Positions 1-9,300 of a stretch of DNA of 64,000 bases are shown here, piece by piece (the stretch's first letter is position 1; every line of letters begins with the position of its first letter). Position numbers and translations under genes: made by a program. The DNA is taken from assembly GCF_000346615.1 (NCBI RefSeq), contig NZ_ANNU01000008.1, forward strand, positions 1 to 64,000, written 5' to 3'. The DNA comes from Nafulsella turpanensis ZLM-10 (GTDB taxonomy: Bacteria > Bacteroidota > Bacteroidia > Cytophagales > Cyclobacteriaceae). The notes under the pieces are model-generated. The model made no database searches. It worked only from the letters and a program-made list of their open reading frames with translations, and was not told the DNA's origin.

Positions 1-2
1 GT

Positions 3-125
3 CTGAAGGGGCAGTCTTTGCTATCGCTGCTCGAAGAGATTAGCCGTGAGCACTATTCTTCTAAAAAGTTAAGCTTACCCATTTTACCAAAAACAATCTT
101 TACATTTAAGGCGGAATCGGGATGA
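3..125 (+). CDS. C-terminal end of a gene cut by the window edge, unidentified
   Basis: An open frame of 40 codons runs in from the left edge and ends at a TGA at 123-125. The peptide ends in LPKTIFTFKAESG and looks like ordinary protein, but I do not recognise a family from so short a piece. The next reading frame starts by an ATGA overlap and stops after 25 codons, and a pseudaminic-acid-associated methylase follows. This makes a surface-sugar biosynthesis gene possible. That is inference from position only. Confidence 0.4.
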   Translation: MKGQSLLSLLEEISREHYSSKKLSLPILPKTIFTFKAESG

Positions 126-246
126 ATGTTATCAGGAGCGATAGCAGCTTCCCCTCTCCCGGAACAACATGGGTTGTGCCAGGCAAAAACATTTTTTAAA
201 CCCGCTATTATTGCTTAACTAGCGATCCACGTGATAATAATATAAA

Positions 247-867
247 ATGAATTTTAAGACAGAACAGGAAGCATTCTGGGCCGGAGAATTCGGCAACGAC
301 TACATCGGCAGAAACAGGAGTGAAGAGTATTTAGCCTCTAACTTAAATTTCTTTTCCCATGCTTTCAGGCAACTCGGCCGACCGGCCTCCTTAGTGGAGT
401 TTGGCGCCAACATTGGCATCAACCTGAAGGCTATTCAGCTGTTGTTCCCAAACATAAGATTATCGGGAATAGAAATTAACCGAAAAGCAGCCAATGAACT
501 GTCCAGGCTTATCGGGAGCGGGAATGTATTTAACGGTTCCATTTTCGATTATGAGCCTGAGCAGGAGTATGAGGTTGCGCTCATAAAAGGAGTATTAATT
601 CACATAAATCCCGAAATGCTCCCGCTTGTGTATGAAAAGCTTTATCGGACAGCTGGTAAATACATTTTGCTTTGCGAGTACTATAACCCTTCGCCAGTTT
701 CTATCAGCTACAGGGGCCATAAGGATCGGCTGTTTAAAAGGGATTTTGCCGGTGAGATGCTGGAGAAATACAGTGATTTAAGTTTAGCAGACTATGGATT
801 CTGCTACAGGAGAGATAAGGCCTTTCCGCAGGATGATATTACCTGGTTTCTTCTTGAGAAACAGTAG
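247..867 (+). CDS. Pseudaminic acid biosynthesis-associated methylase, SAM-dependent
   Basis: This 206-residue protein opens with TEQEAFWAGEFGNDYIGRN, the characteristic start of methylases found beside pseudaminic acid (Pse) genes. A class I SAM-binding core follows: VEFGANIGINLKA near residues 50-62 is the glycine-rich motif I and GIEINRKA is the acidic strand-2 motif. The family is presumed to methylate a nonulosonic acid or its precursor in the cytoplasm, but its exact substrate is unproven. No Pse biosynthesis gene is seen to the right, so the rest of the locus would have to lie beyond the left edge. It is complete, and the ATG at 247 directly precedes the conserved N-terminus. Family assignment is good; the reaction is inferred. 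Confidence 0.75.
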   Translation: MNFKTEQEAFWAGEFGNDYIGRNRSEEYLASNLNFFSHAFRQLGRPASLVEFGANIGINLKAIQLLFPNIRLSGIEINRKAANELSRLIGSGNVFNGSIFDYEPEQEYEVALIKGVLIHINPEMLPLVYEKLYRTAGKYILLCEYYNPSPVSISYRGHKDRLFKRDFAGEMLEKYSDLSLADYGFCYRRDKAFPQDDITWFLLEKQ

Positions 868-896
868 GGAGAGTACCGATTAAAGCGGAGCGGCAT

Positions 897-924
897 AAAA
901 AAAGGGGAATTCCCGGATTCCCCT
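897..924 (-). terminator. Rho-independent terminator of the ADH/hypothetical pair
   Basis: AGGGGAAT (903-910) and ATTCCCCT (917-924) form an 8-bp stem with a six-base loop. Read on the minus strand the stem is followed by a run of seven T (897-903). It lies about 80 bases past the stop of the minus-strand hypothetical gene. On the plus strand there is no T run, so it should work mainly on minus-strand transcripts. Confidence 0.75.
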
Positions 925-1003
925 CTGCTTACCATTTCCAGAAAAACATTAAGCAGCTTAATCAACTGCAGAAGCCTCTACCGAAGTTTATTTTTTCTTT
1001 TAA

Positions 1004-1483
1004 TTAGTCGCGCTTTAACAGCACAATAACAGCGGCCGTTAGAGCAGTGGTCACGGCCATTCGCTGGAGCAAACCTTTCCGGTTATATTTCCACTCCGCA
1101 CCCATGCCTCTTTCGGCCCATATGTTAGGTAAATGTCCTTTTCTTAAATCATCCAGGATTCCTTCCACCACATCTACCCTGTCGGCCATTACCAGGGGAA
1201 GCCAATGGGCAAAGCTGCCTTCGCCATACCTGAAGGCAAAGCGGCGGATTTTGCCACTAAGCCCGCGGGGAGGCCTGGAGGTTCCGAATACAGCTGTTAC
1301 ATTAGGCCGCTCAATGGAATGGAGCACCTCAATATCTACAGGCTGCTGCGGCGGCCGGTCCCAGCTATATCCTTCATGGTCTTCATTCTCCCGCTTTCGC
1401 ATGGGGTAGGTTGGGTCATTCTTTGGATCGGCATCAATGCCCCAGCCTTTAATATGTGAATAGTCTTTTGCTTTATTTTCCAT
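1004..1483 (-). CDS. Conserved hypothetical protein, C-terminal hydrophobic segment
   Basis: I do not recognise a named family in this 159-residue protein. The N-terminal half is polar and proline-rich (DPKNDPTYPMRKRENED, WDRPPQQPVDIEVLHSIERP). The middle contains FGTSRPPRGLSGKIRRFAFRY. A short hydrophobic stretch near the C-terminus (AVTTALTAAVIVLL) could be a single membrane anchor. Its start lies 12 bases past the stop of the zinc alcohol dehydrogenase on the same strand, and a terminator follows, so the two probably form one transcript. A role linked to that dehydrogenase is possible but rests only on the pairing. Confidence 0.7.
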   Translation of the reverse strand: MENKAKDYSHIKGWGIDADPKNDPTYPMRKRENEDHEGYSWDRPPQQPVDIEVLHSIERPNVTAVFGTSRPPRGLSGKIRRFAFRYGEGSFAHWLPLVMADRVDVVEGILDDLRKGHLPNIWAERGMGAEWKYNRKGLLQRMAVTTALTAAVIVLLKRD

Positions 1484-1495
1484 AATAATCCTTCT

Positions 1496-2653
1496 TTAAA
1501 TGTTGGCTGATGGTGGAACAAGTACTGGTTTAATACAATTGTCGAGCTTATCTGCAAAAATACGATAGCCATCGGCCACTTCTTCCAATGGAATATGGTG
1601 GGTAATAATTGCCTTTGGATCCAGAATTCCATCCTGAACATGCTTAACCAGTTTTGGCAGCAAACGCTTTACAGAGGTCTGGCTTCCGCGAATAGTAACC
1701 CCTTTGTTTACGGCATTACCAATTGGTACCATATTAACCGTAGGCCCATACACTCCAACAATCGATACAACGCCTCCTTTTTTTACAGAATTAATGGCCC
1801 ACTGCAATGCGGTAGCAGAACCTGCCTGCATGAGTGTTTTACGGCCTGTTACCGTTTGCAGCTTACTGCCGGAAGCTTCGGCACCCACGGCATCGATACA
1901 AACATCGGCCCCGAGTGAGTCAGTTGTTTTCTTCATAAAAACCACCGGGTCGGAGATGGATAAAAAGTTATAAGCTTCGCACTGTGCATATTTGCGTACA
2001 AAATCAAGGCGATACTCTTCCTTATCAAACACAATAACACGACCTGCACCAAATAGCCAGGCACTTTTAGCGGCCATAATACCTACAGGACCTGCACCAA
2101 AAACAACCACAGTATCGCCCTTCTGAATGCCGCCCATTTCGGCGGCATGGTAACCTGTCGGTACTACATCAGTCAGTAAAACGGCATCATCGGGGTGCAT
2201 GCCCTCCGGAATTACCATTGGTCCGACATTTGCGTAAGGGACTCTTACGTATTCGGCCTGTCCACCATTGTAACCGCCAGTCATGTGTGAATAGCCAAAA
2301 ATACCACCTGCCGCTGTCGCCTGGGGGTTTGCCTCGTGGCAGCAGGAATAAAGCTCCTGTTCGCAAAAAGTACATTCGCCACAGGCGATGTTAAAAGGCA
2401 CAATTACCTGGTCGCCTACTTTTAATTTAGTAACATCTGAGCCAATTTCTTCGACTACTCCAATAAACTCATGTCCAAAAGTTTCTCCCACTCGGGTATC
2501 GGGTACATTCCCGTTATAAAGGTGGAGGTCGGAACCACAAATACAGGCACGTGTTACCCGTACAATGGCATCCTGCGGATGGAGAATTTCGGGCATGGGA
2601 GTATCGCGGTCAACGCGGATTCTTTGTGGTCCGCGGTAATTCATTGCTATCAT
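1496..2653 (-). CDS. Zinc-dependent alcohol dehydrogenase, MDR family (formaldehyde dehydrogenase-like)
   Basis: A 385-residue medium-chain dehydrogenase. CICGSDLHLYNG (about 37-48) and GHEFIGVVEEIG carry the catalytic-zinc Cys and His-Glu. CGECTFCEQELYSCC supplies the four structural-zinc cysteines. VVVFGAGPVGIMAA is the NAD(P)-binding Rossmann turn, with VFDKE at the end of the second strand. The pattern resembles glutathione-independent formaldehyde dehydrogenase and related NAD-dependent alcohol dehydrogenases, but the substrate cannot be read from sequence. It is cytosolic and is the first gene of a pair with the small hypothetical protein downstream. Confidence 0.85.
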   Translation of the reverse strand: MIAMNYRGPQRIRVDRDTPMPEILHPQDAIVRVTRACICGSDLHLYNGNVPDTRVGETFGHEFIGVVEEIGSDVTKLKVGDQVIVPFNIACGECTFCEQELYSCCHEANPQATAAGGIFGYSHMTGGYNGGQAEYVRVPYANVGPMVIPEGMHPDDAVLLTDVVPTGYHAAEMGGIQKGDTVVVFGAGPVGIMAAKSAWLFGAGRVIVFDKEEYRLDFVRKYAQCEAYNFLSISDPVVFMKKTTDSLGADVCIDAVGAEASGSKLQTVTGRKTLMQAGSATALQWAINSVKKGGVVSIVGVYGPTVNMVPIGNAVNKGVTIRGSQTSVKRLLPKLVKHVQDGILDPKAIITHHIPLEEVADGYRIFADKLDNCIKPVLVPPSANI

Positions 2654-2974
2654 AAAAAAATCCCTTCTGCTTAGTGTTAAAAAATCTGTTAAGGCAGGGC
2701 TGCTAAACAGCTCTCACCTGTAATTCAAGTAACGGCACTTTCTCTGTAAAGGTTTGACAAATAAGCTGATAGCAGGAAGGTAAGCAGTTGTACAGCCAAT
2801 CGTTCCTCTTTCAACCAGCTATTTAAACAAGCTGCAGAGTATACAGACGGAGGAAAAAAATAACAGTAAGTAAAAATGTAAACAGGAACAGCTTACTTGG
2901 CTGTCAGAAGCACGAAAAATAATCATTTCATATTTTGCACTTTACCAGGGAAAGCGCCCGAGGATGTAGCGCAT
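2654..2974. other. Intergenic region upstream of the alcohol dehydrogenase
   Basis: This AT-rich gap lies between the dehydrogenase start and the yebC terminator. It must hold the dehydrogenase promoter (minus strand), but I found no clean TAnnTTTG box. No convincing open frame, repeat or structured RNA is visible. Confidence 0.5.
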
Positions 2975-3000
2975 AAAAAAGCCCGGTGTTCTCACCGGGC
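2975..3000 (-). terminator. Rho-independent terminator of yebC
   Basis: GCCCGGTG (2981-2988) pairs with CACCGGGC (2993-3000) around a TTCT loop. On the minus strand the stem is followed by six T (2975-2980). It starts 17 bases beyond the yebC stop codon. Confidence 0.85.
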
Positions 3001-3017
3001 TTCCTTTTCTAAAGTAT

Positions 3018-3734
3018 CTATTCTTCCTCTGCCATGTTATGGTACACATGCTGCACATCATCGTCGTCCTCGAGCTTCTCGAGCAGCTTCTCCACATCGG
3101 CCCGCTGCTCTTCATTTAAATGCTTTACATCCATAGGAATACGCTCAAAGCCTGAACTGATAACCTCCAGCCCCTTCTCTTCCAGTGCTTTCTGCAGCTT
3201 TCCATAATCCTCAAAAGGGGCGTAAATCATGATTCCTTCCTCATCGGCAAATACCTCTTCGGCACCATAGTCGATAAGCTCCAGCTCGAGTTCTTCAATA
3301 TCCTGCCCGCTGTTTTCGATTTTAAAGTGGCATTTGTGCTCAAACATAAAATCGACTGAGCCCGATACGCTCAGGTTACCATCGCACTTATTAAAATAGC
3401 TGCGCAGGTTGGCGACCGTTCGCATGTTGTTGTCGGTTGCTGTTTCAATAAGCACAGCAACACCATGCGGGGCATAACCTTCAAAAGTAGCTTCTTTGTA
3501 GTTTTCGGTATCTTTAGAGGTGGCACGTTTAATGGCACGCTCCACATTATCTTTAGGCATGTTGGCCGCCTTGGCATTCTGGATAACAGCCCGGAGCCTG
3601 GCATTGGTTTCCGGATCGCCTCCTCCCTCTTTTACAGCCATTACAATATCTTTACCGATACGGGTAAAGGTTTTACTCATGGTCGACCAGCGCTTCATTT
3701 TCCTGGCCTTGCGGTATTCAAATGCTCTTCCCAT
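3018..3734 (-). CDS. yebC: YebC/PmpR (TACO1) family protein
   Basis: A 238-residue, full-length member of the YebC/TACO1 family. Its N-terminus MGRAFEYRKARKMKRWSTMSK is the Bacteroidota version of the usual MAGHSKWANIKHRKA. The core motifs KEGGGDPETNARLR, AKAANMPKDNVERAIKRA and YEGYAPHG-like FEGYAPHGVAVLIE follow, and the tail is acidic. Family members have been described both as DNA-binding regulators (PmpR) and, more recently, as factors that relieve ribosome stalling at proline-rich stretches. The role here is therefore translation support or regulation. It is monocistronic, with a good TAnnTTTG promoter upstream and a terminator downstream. Confidence 0.9.
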   Translation of the reverse strand: MGRAFEYRKARKMKRWSTMSKTFTRIGKDIVMAVKEGGGDPETNARLRAVIQNAKAANMPKDNVERAIKRATSKDTENYKEATFEGYAPHGVAVLIETATDNNMRTVANLRSYFNKCDGNLSVSGSVDFMFEHKCHFKIENSGQDIEELELELIDYGAEEVFADEEGIMIYAPFEDYGKLQKALEEKGLEVISSGFERIPMDVKHLNEEQRADVEKLLEKLEDDDDVQHVYHNMAEEE

Positions 3735-3752
3735 AATACAATGCTAAAGGCG

Positions 3753-3782
3753 CAAATTTAATACATTTCCCTTGTTTTCAAG
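3753..3782 (-). promoter_or_regulatory. Bacteroidota-type promoter of yebC
   Basis: On the minus strand, CTTG is followed after 18 bases by TAAATTTG. This fits the Bacteroidota primary sigma consensus of a TTTG-like -33 box and TAnnTTTG at -7. Transcription would start about a dozen bases before the yebC ATG, giving a very short leader. Confidence 0.6.
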
Positions 3783-3926
3783 GATACAAGCCTTAAAAAT
3801 TATTCCTGCAAACAATACAGGACTGGCATTATTAAAGCAGAAAGAATAACAGAAGTAATAGAAGACCGGAAGGAAAAGACTGAATTACTAAGAGGATGGA
3901 AAGTACGGGGATTATTAAAAGGAAAG

Positions 3927-3954
3927 CCTGTTGCAGGCGTACCCACAACAGGCT
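3927..3954 (-). terminator. Isolated hairpin, possible terminator or small RNA end
   Basis: GCCTGTTG (3927-3934) and CAACAGGC (3947-3954) form a perfect 8-bp stem around a 12-base loop. On the minus strand a TTTCCTTTTAATAAT tract follows, as in a terminator. No minus-strand gene ends here, so it may terminate an unannotated short transcript or be fortuitous. Confidence 0.3.
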
Positions 3955-4140
3955 AATTTGCAAGCAAAGAGGTTAATAATTAAATTTAAGTTATTTCAAA
4001 AATACTCCGGAAAATTTACTTTTCCAATACTTTCCCGTACGGATAATTAATTTTCAGGGTTTCAACTCTTATTTTTAATCACTGAAACTGAGTACATTAA
4101 ACCATCACCGCCCGATTGGGGCCTTATAAAAGCCAGTGCA

Positions 4141-5034
4141 TTGATAAGCAGAAAGAAAATCGTTTTTATTCTCAACCCTATTTCGGGTACCCGAAAAAAA
4201 AGCCAGGTGCCGGCGCTCCTAAAGCAGCACCTGAACCAGCAGTTGTACAGCTACGAAATTGCAGAAACAGCCCGCCCGTTACATGCTCGTGAACTGGCAA
4301 AAGCGGCTGCGGAAGCAGGGGCCGATATTGTGGTGGCCGTAGGCGGTGACGGAACGGTAAATGAGGTAGCCTGCGGGCTCCTTTATTCTTCAAGCGCGCT
4401 TGGTATTCTTCCTTTTGGTTCCGGTAACGGGCTGGCACGCCATATGGGCATCCCTGTCGATACAATTAAGGCTATACGCTTATTGAACCACCCCTCCTAC
4501 ACCATTATCGATGCCGGGGAAGCAAATGGAAAGCCATTTTTCTGTACAGCTGGTCTTGGCTTCGATGCTCATATAGGCCGGCTGTTTGCTGTAACCCATA
4601 CACGAGGATTTGCCAGCTATATTCGTATGGCCATGAAAGAATATTTTCGCTTCAGGCCCCACACCTATCATATCCGCTCCGATGAAGGGACCTTTAAAGG
4701 CGAGTATTTTGTGGTAGGTCTGGCAAATGCAGCGCAATATGGGAACAATGCTTATATAGCGCCGGAGGCCAATATACAGGATGGCTGGCTGAATCTCTGC
4801 TTATTATCTCCCTTCCCCGCTTATGAGGTACCTCGTTTAGGCTGGCAGCTCTTCCATAAAAGTATTCACCAGAACCCCTACATGAAAATTCTTCGAACGA
4901 AAGAGGTGGAAATCAGCAGCCCTCAAACAGAATACATGCATATTGACGGGGAATTTATACCGATAAAAGAAAGTCTACACATCAGGGTTCTTCCCCTCAG
5001 CCTAAAGATAGTTGCACCGAAGGTAAAAAAGTGA
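4141..5034 (+). CDS. Diacylglycerol/lipid kinase family protein (DagK/YegS-like)
   Basis: A 297-residue enzyme of the diacylglycerol kinase catalytic-domain family. FILNPISGTRKK at residues 9-20 is the N-terminal nucleotide loop. VVAVGGDGTVNEVACG (about 66-81) is the invariant GGDGT(V/L)NE motif, and LPFGSGNGLARHMGIP follows. The C-terminal domain has the expected beta-rich lipid-binding form and ends with YMHIDGEF, the family DGE motif. It phosphorylates diacylglycerol or a similar lipid at the inner membrane. The start is TTG, since no in-frame ATG precedes the conserved loop. It stands alone. Confidence 0.85.
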   Translation: MISRKKIVFILNPISGTRKKSQVPALLKQHLNQQLYSYEIAETARPLHARELAKAAAEAGADIVVAVGGDGTVNEVACGLLYSSSALGILPFGSGNGLARHMGIPVDTIKAIRLLNHPSYTIIDAGEANGKPFFCTAGLGFDAHIGRLFAVTHTRGFASYIRMAMKEYFRFRPHTYHIRSDEGTFKGEYFVVGLANAAQYGNNAYIAPEANIQDGWLNLCLLSPFPAYEVPRLGWQLFHKSIHQNPYMKILRTKEVEISSPQTEYMHIDGEFIPIKESLHIRVLPLSLKIVAPKVKK

Positions 5035-5195
5035 TGGCAGTAGAATGTTCAAGCGTGAGCGGACTGTTTAAGAAGAGAAACTTTGATAATTTTAAAAATG
5101 AGCGATTTCCTACCTCTCCCTTCTTCCTCCTCCAGCTATTTAAATTAAAAAATAAGACCTGTTTTAGTTAAATCAGCAGTTTATTTTCTATCTAT

Positions 5196-5402
5196 TTAAT
5201 TAATATGCTTGCGCAGGCTTTGTAACAGGTTATTCCCCTTCAGCTCTTTATCGAGGTAAGGCTTTTGCAGAGTTTGCCGATTCTGGGAGATACTGTTTTC
5301 CAGAATTGTAATATCTTTCCTGATATTTTTAATCAGTCCTGAGAGGGCTGCATTAAGCTCGCGCAGGCTTTGAACGAAATCTTTTGCTTTTTTTGGTTGC
5401 AT
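5196..5402 (-). CDS. Small hypothetical coiled-coil-like protein
   Basis: A 68-residue frame starting at the ATG encoding MQPKKAKDFVQSLREL; a TTG 42 bases earlier would give 82 residues. The sequence is a highly charged amphipathic helix (LSGLIKNIRKDITILENSI) with no membrane segment and no family I recognise. It lies alone between two plus-strand lipid genes. Codon use and residue pattern look coding, but without homologues it could still be a chance frame. Confidence 0.45.
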   Translation of the reverse strand: MQPKKAKDFVQSLRELNAALSGLIKNIRKDITILENSISQNRQTLQKPYLDKELKGNNLLQSLRKHIN

Positions 5403-5511
5403 CTTGTATAAAATATTAAAGGGAAGTTCTAAATTTATTTGCAAAACCGCTCATACCAGCTCTCCATAAAAGAATCGAAGAGAAAAATTACAATAAGCGT
5501 ATTTTCTGAAT

Positions 5512-6291
5512 ATGATTACCCGGCTTCTGTTATTATTATATACCATTTATGCAAGCATAGTGTTTCTTATTTTCATGTTTTTATGTGCGCCCCTCATTAC
5601 CATTCCTCTGCTGTTTAAACTCCATGGAAACCGGCTAAGTTTCCGGGGCCTACACCTGTGGGCACAGGGCTTTCGCCTGTTCTCCGGCATTCGATACCAG
5701 ATTGAAGGGCAGGAACATCTCAAAGACGGGAGAACATATATTTTCACCCCTACCCACACCTCTTACCTCGATGCCCCTGCCCTGCCGCTGGTAGCGCCGG
5801 GCCCTTTTAAAACCCTGGCAAAAAAAGAAATTGCGGCCATCCCTGCTTTTGGCTGGGTAGCCCGGGCCGTTACAGAAATGGTTGATCGCTCTAATGCAGA
5901 AAGCCGGCGACAGAGCATAGAACGCCTCACCCACGCCCTTCGGTCCGGCACCAGCCTGCTTGTTTTTCCTGAAGGGACCATTAACAAAACCACTGCCCCG
6001 CTGGCCCCATTTTATGATGGTGCTTTCCGTATTGCCCTGGAGACTCAAACGCCCGTGGTACCAATTGTTATTCGGGGAGCATCAAAGCTAATGCCTCCCG
6101 GCAGCAGCCTGATGAGACCCGGCAAGATTACAGTAAAAATATTACCACCACTTATGCCTTCAGAAGAAGCAGGTGACACGGTAGAAACATTTAAACGGCA
6201 GGTGTACCAGCTTATGGCGGGGGAAATCACTCATGCTGTACCACTTGCCAGCCAAACAAAAAAAGACACCGCCGAGGCAGTGTCTTTATAA
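5512..6291 (+). CDS. plsC: 1-acyl-sn-glycerol-3-phosphate acyltransferase (PlsC family)
   Basis: A 259-residue acyltransferase that makes phosphatidic acid from lysophosphatidic acid and an acyl donor. An N-terminal hydrophobic stretch (about 5-35) anchors it in the inner membrane. The catalytic HX4D box is HTSYLD (His82, Asp87) and the glycerophosphate-binding motif is FPEGT (152-156). Both are intact and correctly spaced. Together with the lipid kinase upstream it suggests a small phospholipid-metabolism neighbourhood, though the genes are about 480 bases apart. The last 30 bases of the gene double as the transcription terminator of the convergent pyruvate carboxylase gene. Confidence 0.9.
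   Translation: MITRLLLLLYTIYASIVFLIFMFLCAPLITIPLLFKLHGNRLSFRGLHLWAQGFRLFSGIRYQIEGQEHLKDGRTYIFTPTHTSYLDAPALPLVAPGPFKTLAKKEIAAIPAFGWVARAVTEMVDRSNAESRRQSIERLTHALRSGTSLLVFPEGTINKTTAPLAPFYDGAFRIALETQTPVVPIVIRGASKLMPPGSSLMRPGKITVKILPPLMPSEEAGDTVETFKRQVYQLMAGEITHAVPLASQTKKDTAEAVSL
6255..6289. terminator. Bidirectional terminator embedded in the 3' end of plsC
   Basis: GACAC-C-GCC (6265-6273) pairs with GGC-A-GTGTC (6276-6284) with one mismatch, and flanking AAA/TTT extend the stem. On the minus strand it is followed by seven T and then G. On the plus strand TTTATAAG follows. It serves the convergent plsC and pyc, whose stops are only about 20 bases apart. The hairpin encodes the last residues of PlsC. 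Confidence 0.75.
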
Positions 6292-6311
6292 GCTTTGGGT
6301 TGGCTTAAGCC

Positions 6312-9300
6312 TTACTGCTCCAGCTCCAGCACCAGATCCTCCTGCTCTACCATGGTACCTCCGGTTAAGTGTACTTTCTTTACCTTTCCACTGAAAGGAG
6401 CTGAAATGGTCGTTTCCATTTTCATGGCTTCAATAACGAAGAGCGACTGGTTTTCTTTCACGGTATCGCCTTCTTTTACCAGTACCTGCGCAATACGGCC
6501 CTGCAAAGGTGCCCCTACTTCATTTTCAGCCTCGGCCTTACGGTGTAGAGGTTTGGCTGCTTTCAGGCTTTCGTCGCGCACCCAAACGCGGCGGGTCTGG
6601 CCATTGAGCTCAAAAGAAACCAGGCGTTGTCCGTTCTCATTCGGTTCCGAAATGAAGAGCAGCTTAATTATAATGCTCTTACCTTCGTCAATTTCTACCA
6701 GTATATCCTCATTGTTCTTGAGGCCGTAGAAGAAGGCTGGCGTAGGCAGGTACATAAGGTTACCGTACTCCTGTCGAACTTTGTGGAAGTCGGCAAATAC
6801 TTTGGGGTACAGCTGGTAAGAGAGGAAGTCGAGGAAGTTCACGTCCTTAAACTTCTTTTGAAACTCCTCGAAATCTTTATCAAAATCTACCGGTTCCAGG
6901 TGGGCATTCGGGCGGTCGGTAAACGGCTGCTGGCTTTTTAGCACCACCTTTTGCAGTTCAGTCGGGAAACCACCCGGTGCCTGGCCCAGCTCGCCCTTCA
7001 TCAGGTTCACAACCGATTCAGGAAAGCTCAGTGTATGTCCGCGCTCATATATATCCTTTTCGGTAAGATTATTGGAAGTCATGAAGATGGCCATATCGCC
7101 GACTACTTTCGACGATGGCGTCACTTTTACGATGTGGCCGAACATATCGTTCACCACGGCATAGTTCTTCTTCACCTCCTCAAACTTCTCTTCCAGTCCC
7201 AGGGCTGATGCCTGCGGACGCAGATTCGAATACTGTCCGCCTGGTATTTCATGCTCATACACTTCGGCCGTACCGGCTTTAAGTCCCGATTCGAAGGGAT
7301 AGTAATACTCCCGCACATCTTCGAAATAGGTGCTGTACTCGTTAAGCGAGCGCAGGTTTAACGGCTGCTCCCGCTCGTGCCCCTTCATAAAGGCGGCCAC
7401 AGAGTTAAAGTTCGGCTGCGAAGTAAGGCCCGACATCGAAGCCAGGGCCACATCCACCACATCTACGCCCGCCTCAATAGCCTTCAGGTAGGTGGCAGGC
7501 TGAATAGAAGAAGTATCGTGCGTGTGCAGGTGCACCGGCAGGTCAACGGCATCTTTCAGCGCCGTTACCAGCTCAGCCGCAGCATACGGCTTGAGCAGGC
7601 CGGCCATGTCTTTTATGGCAAGGATGTGCGCACCTTCATCTTCCAGTTGGCGGGCCATGTCGACATAGTACTGCAGGGTAAATTTCTTTTCGTTCGGGTC
7701 AAGCACATCGCCGGTATAGCAAATGGCGGCCTCGGCAAGGGCACCTGTGCGTTCGCGTATGGCACGTATACTTACCTTCATGGCCTCCACCCAGTTAAGG
7801 GAGTCAAATACCCGGAAGATATCGATACCGGTTTCCCAGCTCTTCTCAATAAACTTTTCAATCAGGTTATCAGGATATGCTTTATAGCCCACGCCATTTG
7901 AGCCGCGGAGCAGCATTTGCAGCAGTATGTTAGGCATGGCCTCGCGGAAGAGGCGGAGCCGCTGCCATGGGTCTTCGTTAAGGAAGCGCATACACACATC
8001 GAAAGTGGCGCCACCCCATACTTCCATACTAAATACTTCCGGGTGAGTTTTGGCATAGCCTTCGGCTACTTTCAGCATGTCGATGGTACGCATGCGGGTA
8101 GCCAGCAGGCTCTGGTGCGCATCGCGGAAGGTGGTGTCGGTATACTGGATGGCTTTTTCATTTTTCAGCCACAGGGCAAAACCTTCCCGACCGAGCTCGG
8201 TCAGGCGGTCCTTAGTACCCTTTGGATAAGGCCCCAGCTTATCGTATTTCGGCACCTTAGGTACCCTGAATTTTTTAGTACTGTCGATGAACTTGACGCT
8301 GGGGTTGCCATTTATGGTGGTATTGGCAATATAGCGCAGCATGCGGGTACCGCGGTCGCGCTTTACCGGAATCTGCATCAGCTCCGGGTGGTTCTTGATA
8401 AAGCCTACCGTGGCCCTTCCTTCGTAAAAGGTTGGATTGGTTACCACATTTTCGAGGAAGCCGATATTGGTCTTTACCCCTCGAATCCTGAATTCCCGCA
8501 GGGCCCGGTGCAGGCGCTGGGCCGCTCCTTTAAGCGTACGCCCGGAGGCGGAAATCTTCACCAGCATGGAATCAAAGAAAGGGGATACCCGCACTCCCGG
8601 ATAAGAAGAGCCCTCATCGAGTCGAATGCCAAAGCCACCGGCATTCCGGTAGGCGATAACGGTACCATAGTCGGGCTGGAAATTATTTTCCGGGTCTTCC
8701 GTGGTAACACGGCACTGGATGGCAAAACCACTGCACTGGATATCTTCCTGGCGGTTTACCTGCAGGCGGGGGTCCGACAGTTCAAATCCGCGGGCTATGA
8801 GAATCTGGGAGCGTACGATATCGATGCCTGTTACCTCTTCGGTAATCGTGTGCTCTACCTGAATGCGCGGGTTAACCTCGATAAAGAAAACGGATCCATC
8901 TTCATCGACCAGGAATTCCACCGTACCTACGTTGTTGTAGTTTACATGGCGGGCAATGCGGAGGGCATATTCATAGAGCTGGCCGCGCACCTCATCGGGC
9001 AGGGTCGAAGGGGCTACTTCCACCACCTTCTGGAAACGGCGCTGCACGGAGCAGTCGCGTTCGTAGAGGTGGATGATATTTCCATGATTATCGCCCATAA
9101 TCTGCACTTCAATGTGCTTTGGATTCTGGATAAACTTCTCCAGGAATACCGAATCGTCACCAAAAGCGGTGCGTGCTTCATTACGGGCTTCGCCAAAGGA
9201 CTTCTCCAGCTCCTTTTCATTCTGCACTACCCGCATGCCACGGCCACCACCACCTGCAGCTGCTTTTACCATAACCGGGTAACCTATACGGGCGGCTTCC

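Larger units (their letters stand above)
3735..4140. other. Intergenic region between yebC and the lipid kinase
   Basis: About 400 bases with no supportable gene. The left end holds the yebC promoter. The middle has purine-rich stretches and one hairpin (3927-3954), listed separately. The right end precedes the TTG-started lipid kinase without an obvious promoter box. Confidence 0.5.

Noticed and set aside
2897-3136. A 79-codon plus-strand frame
   Set aside because: It passes through the yebC terminator and is antisense to the yebC 3' end.
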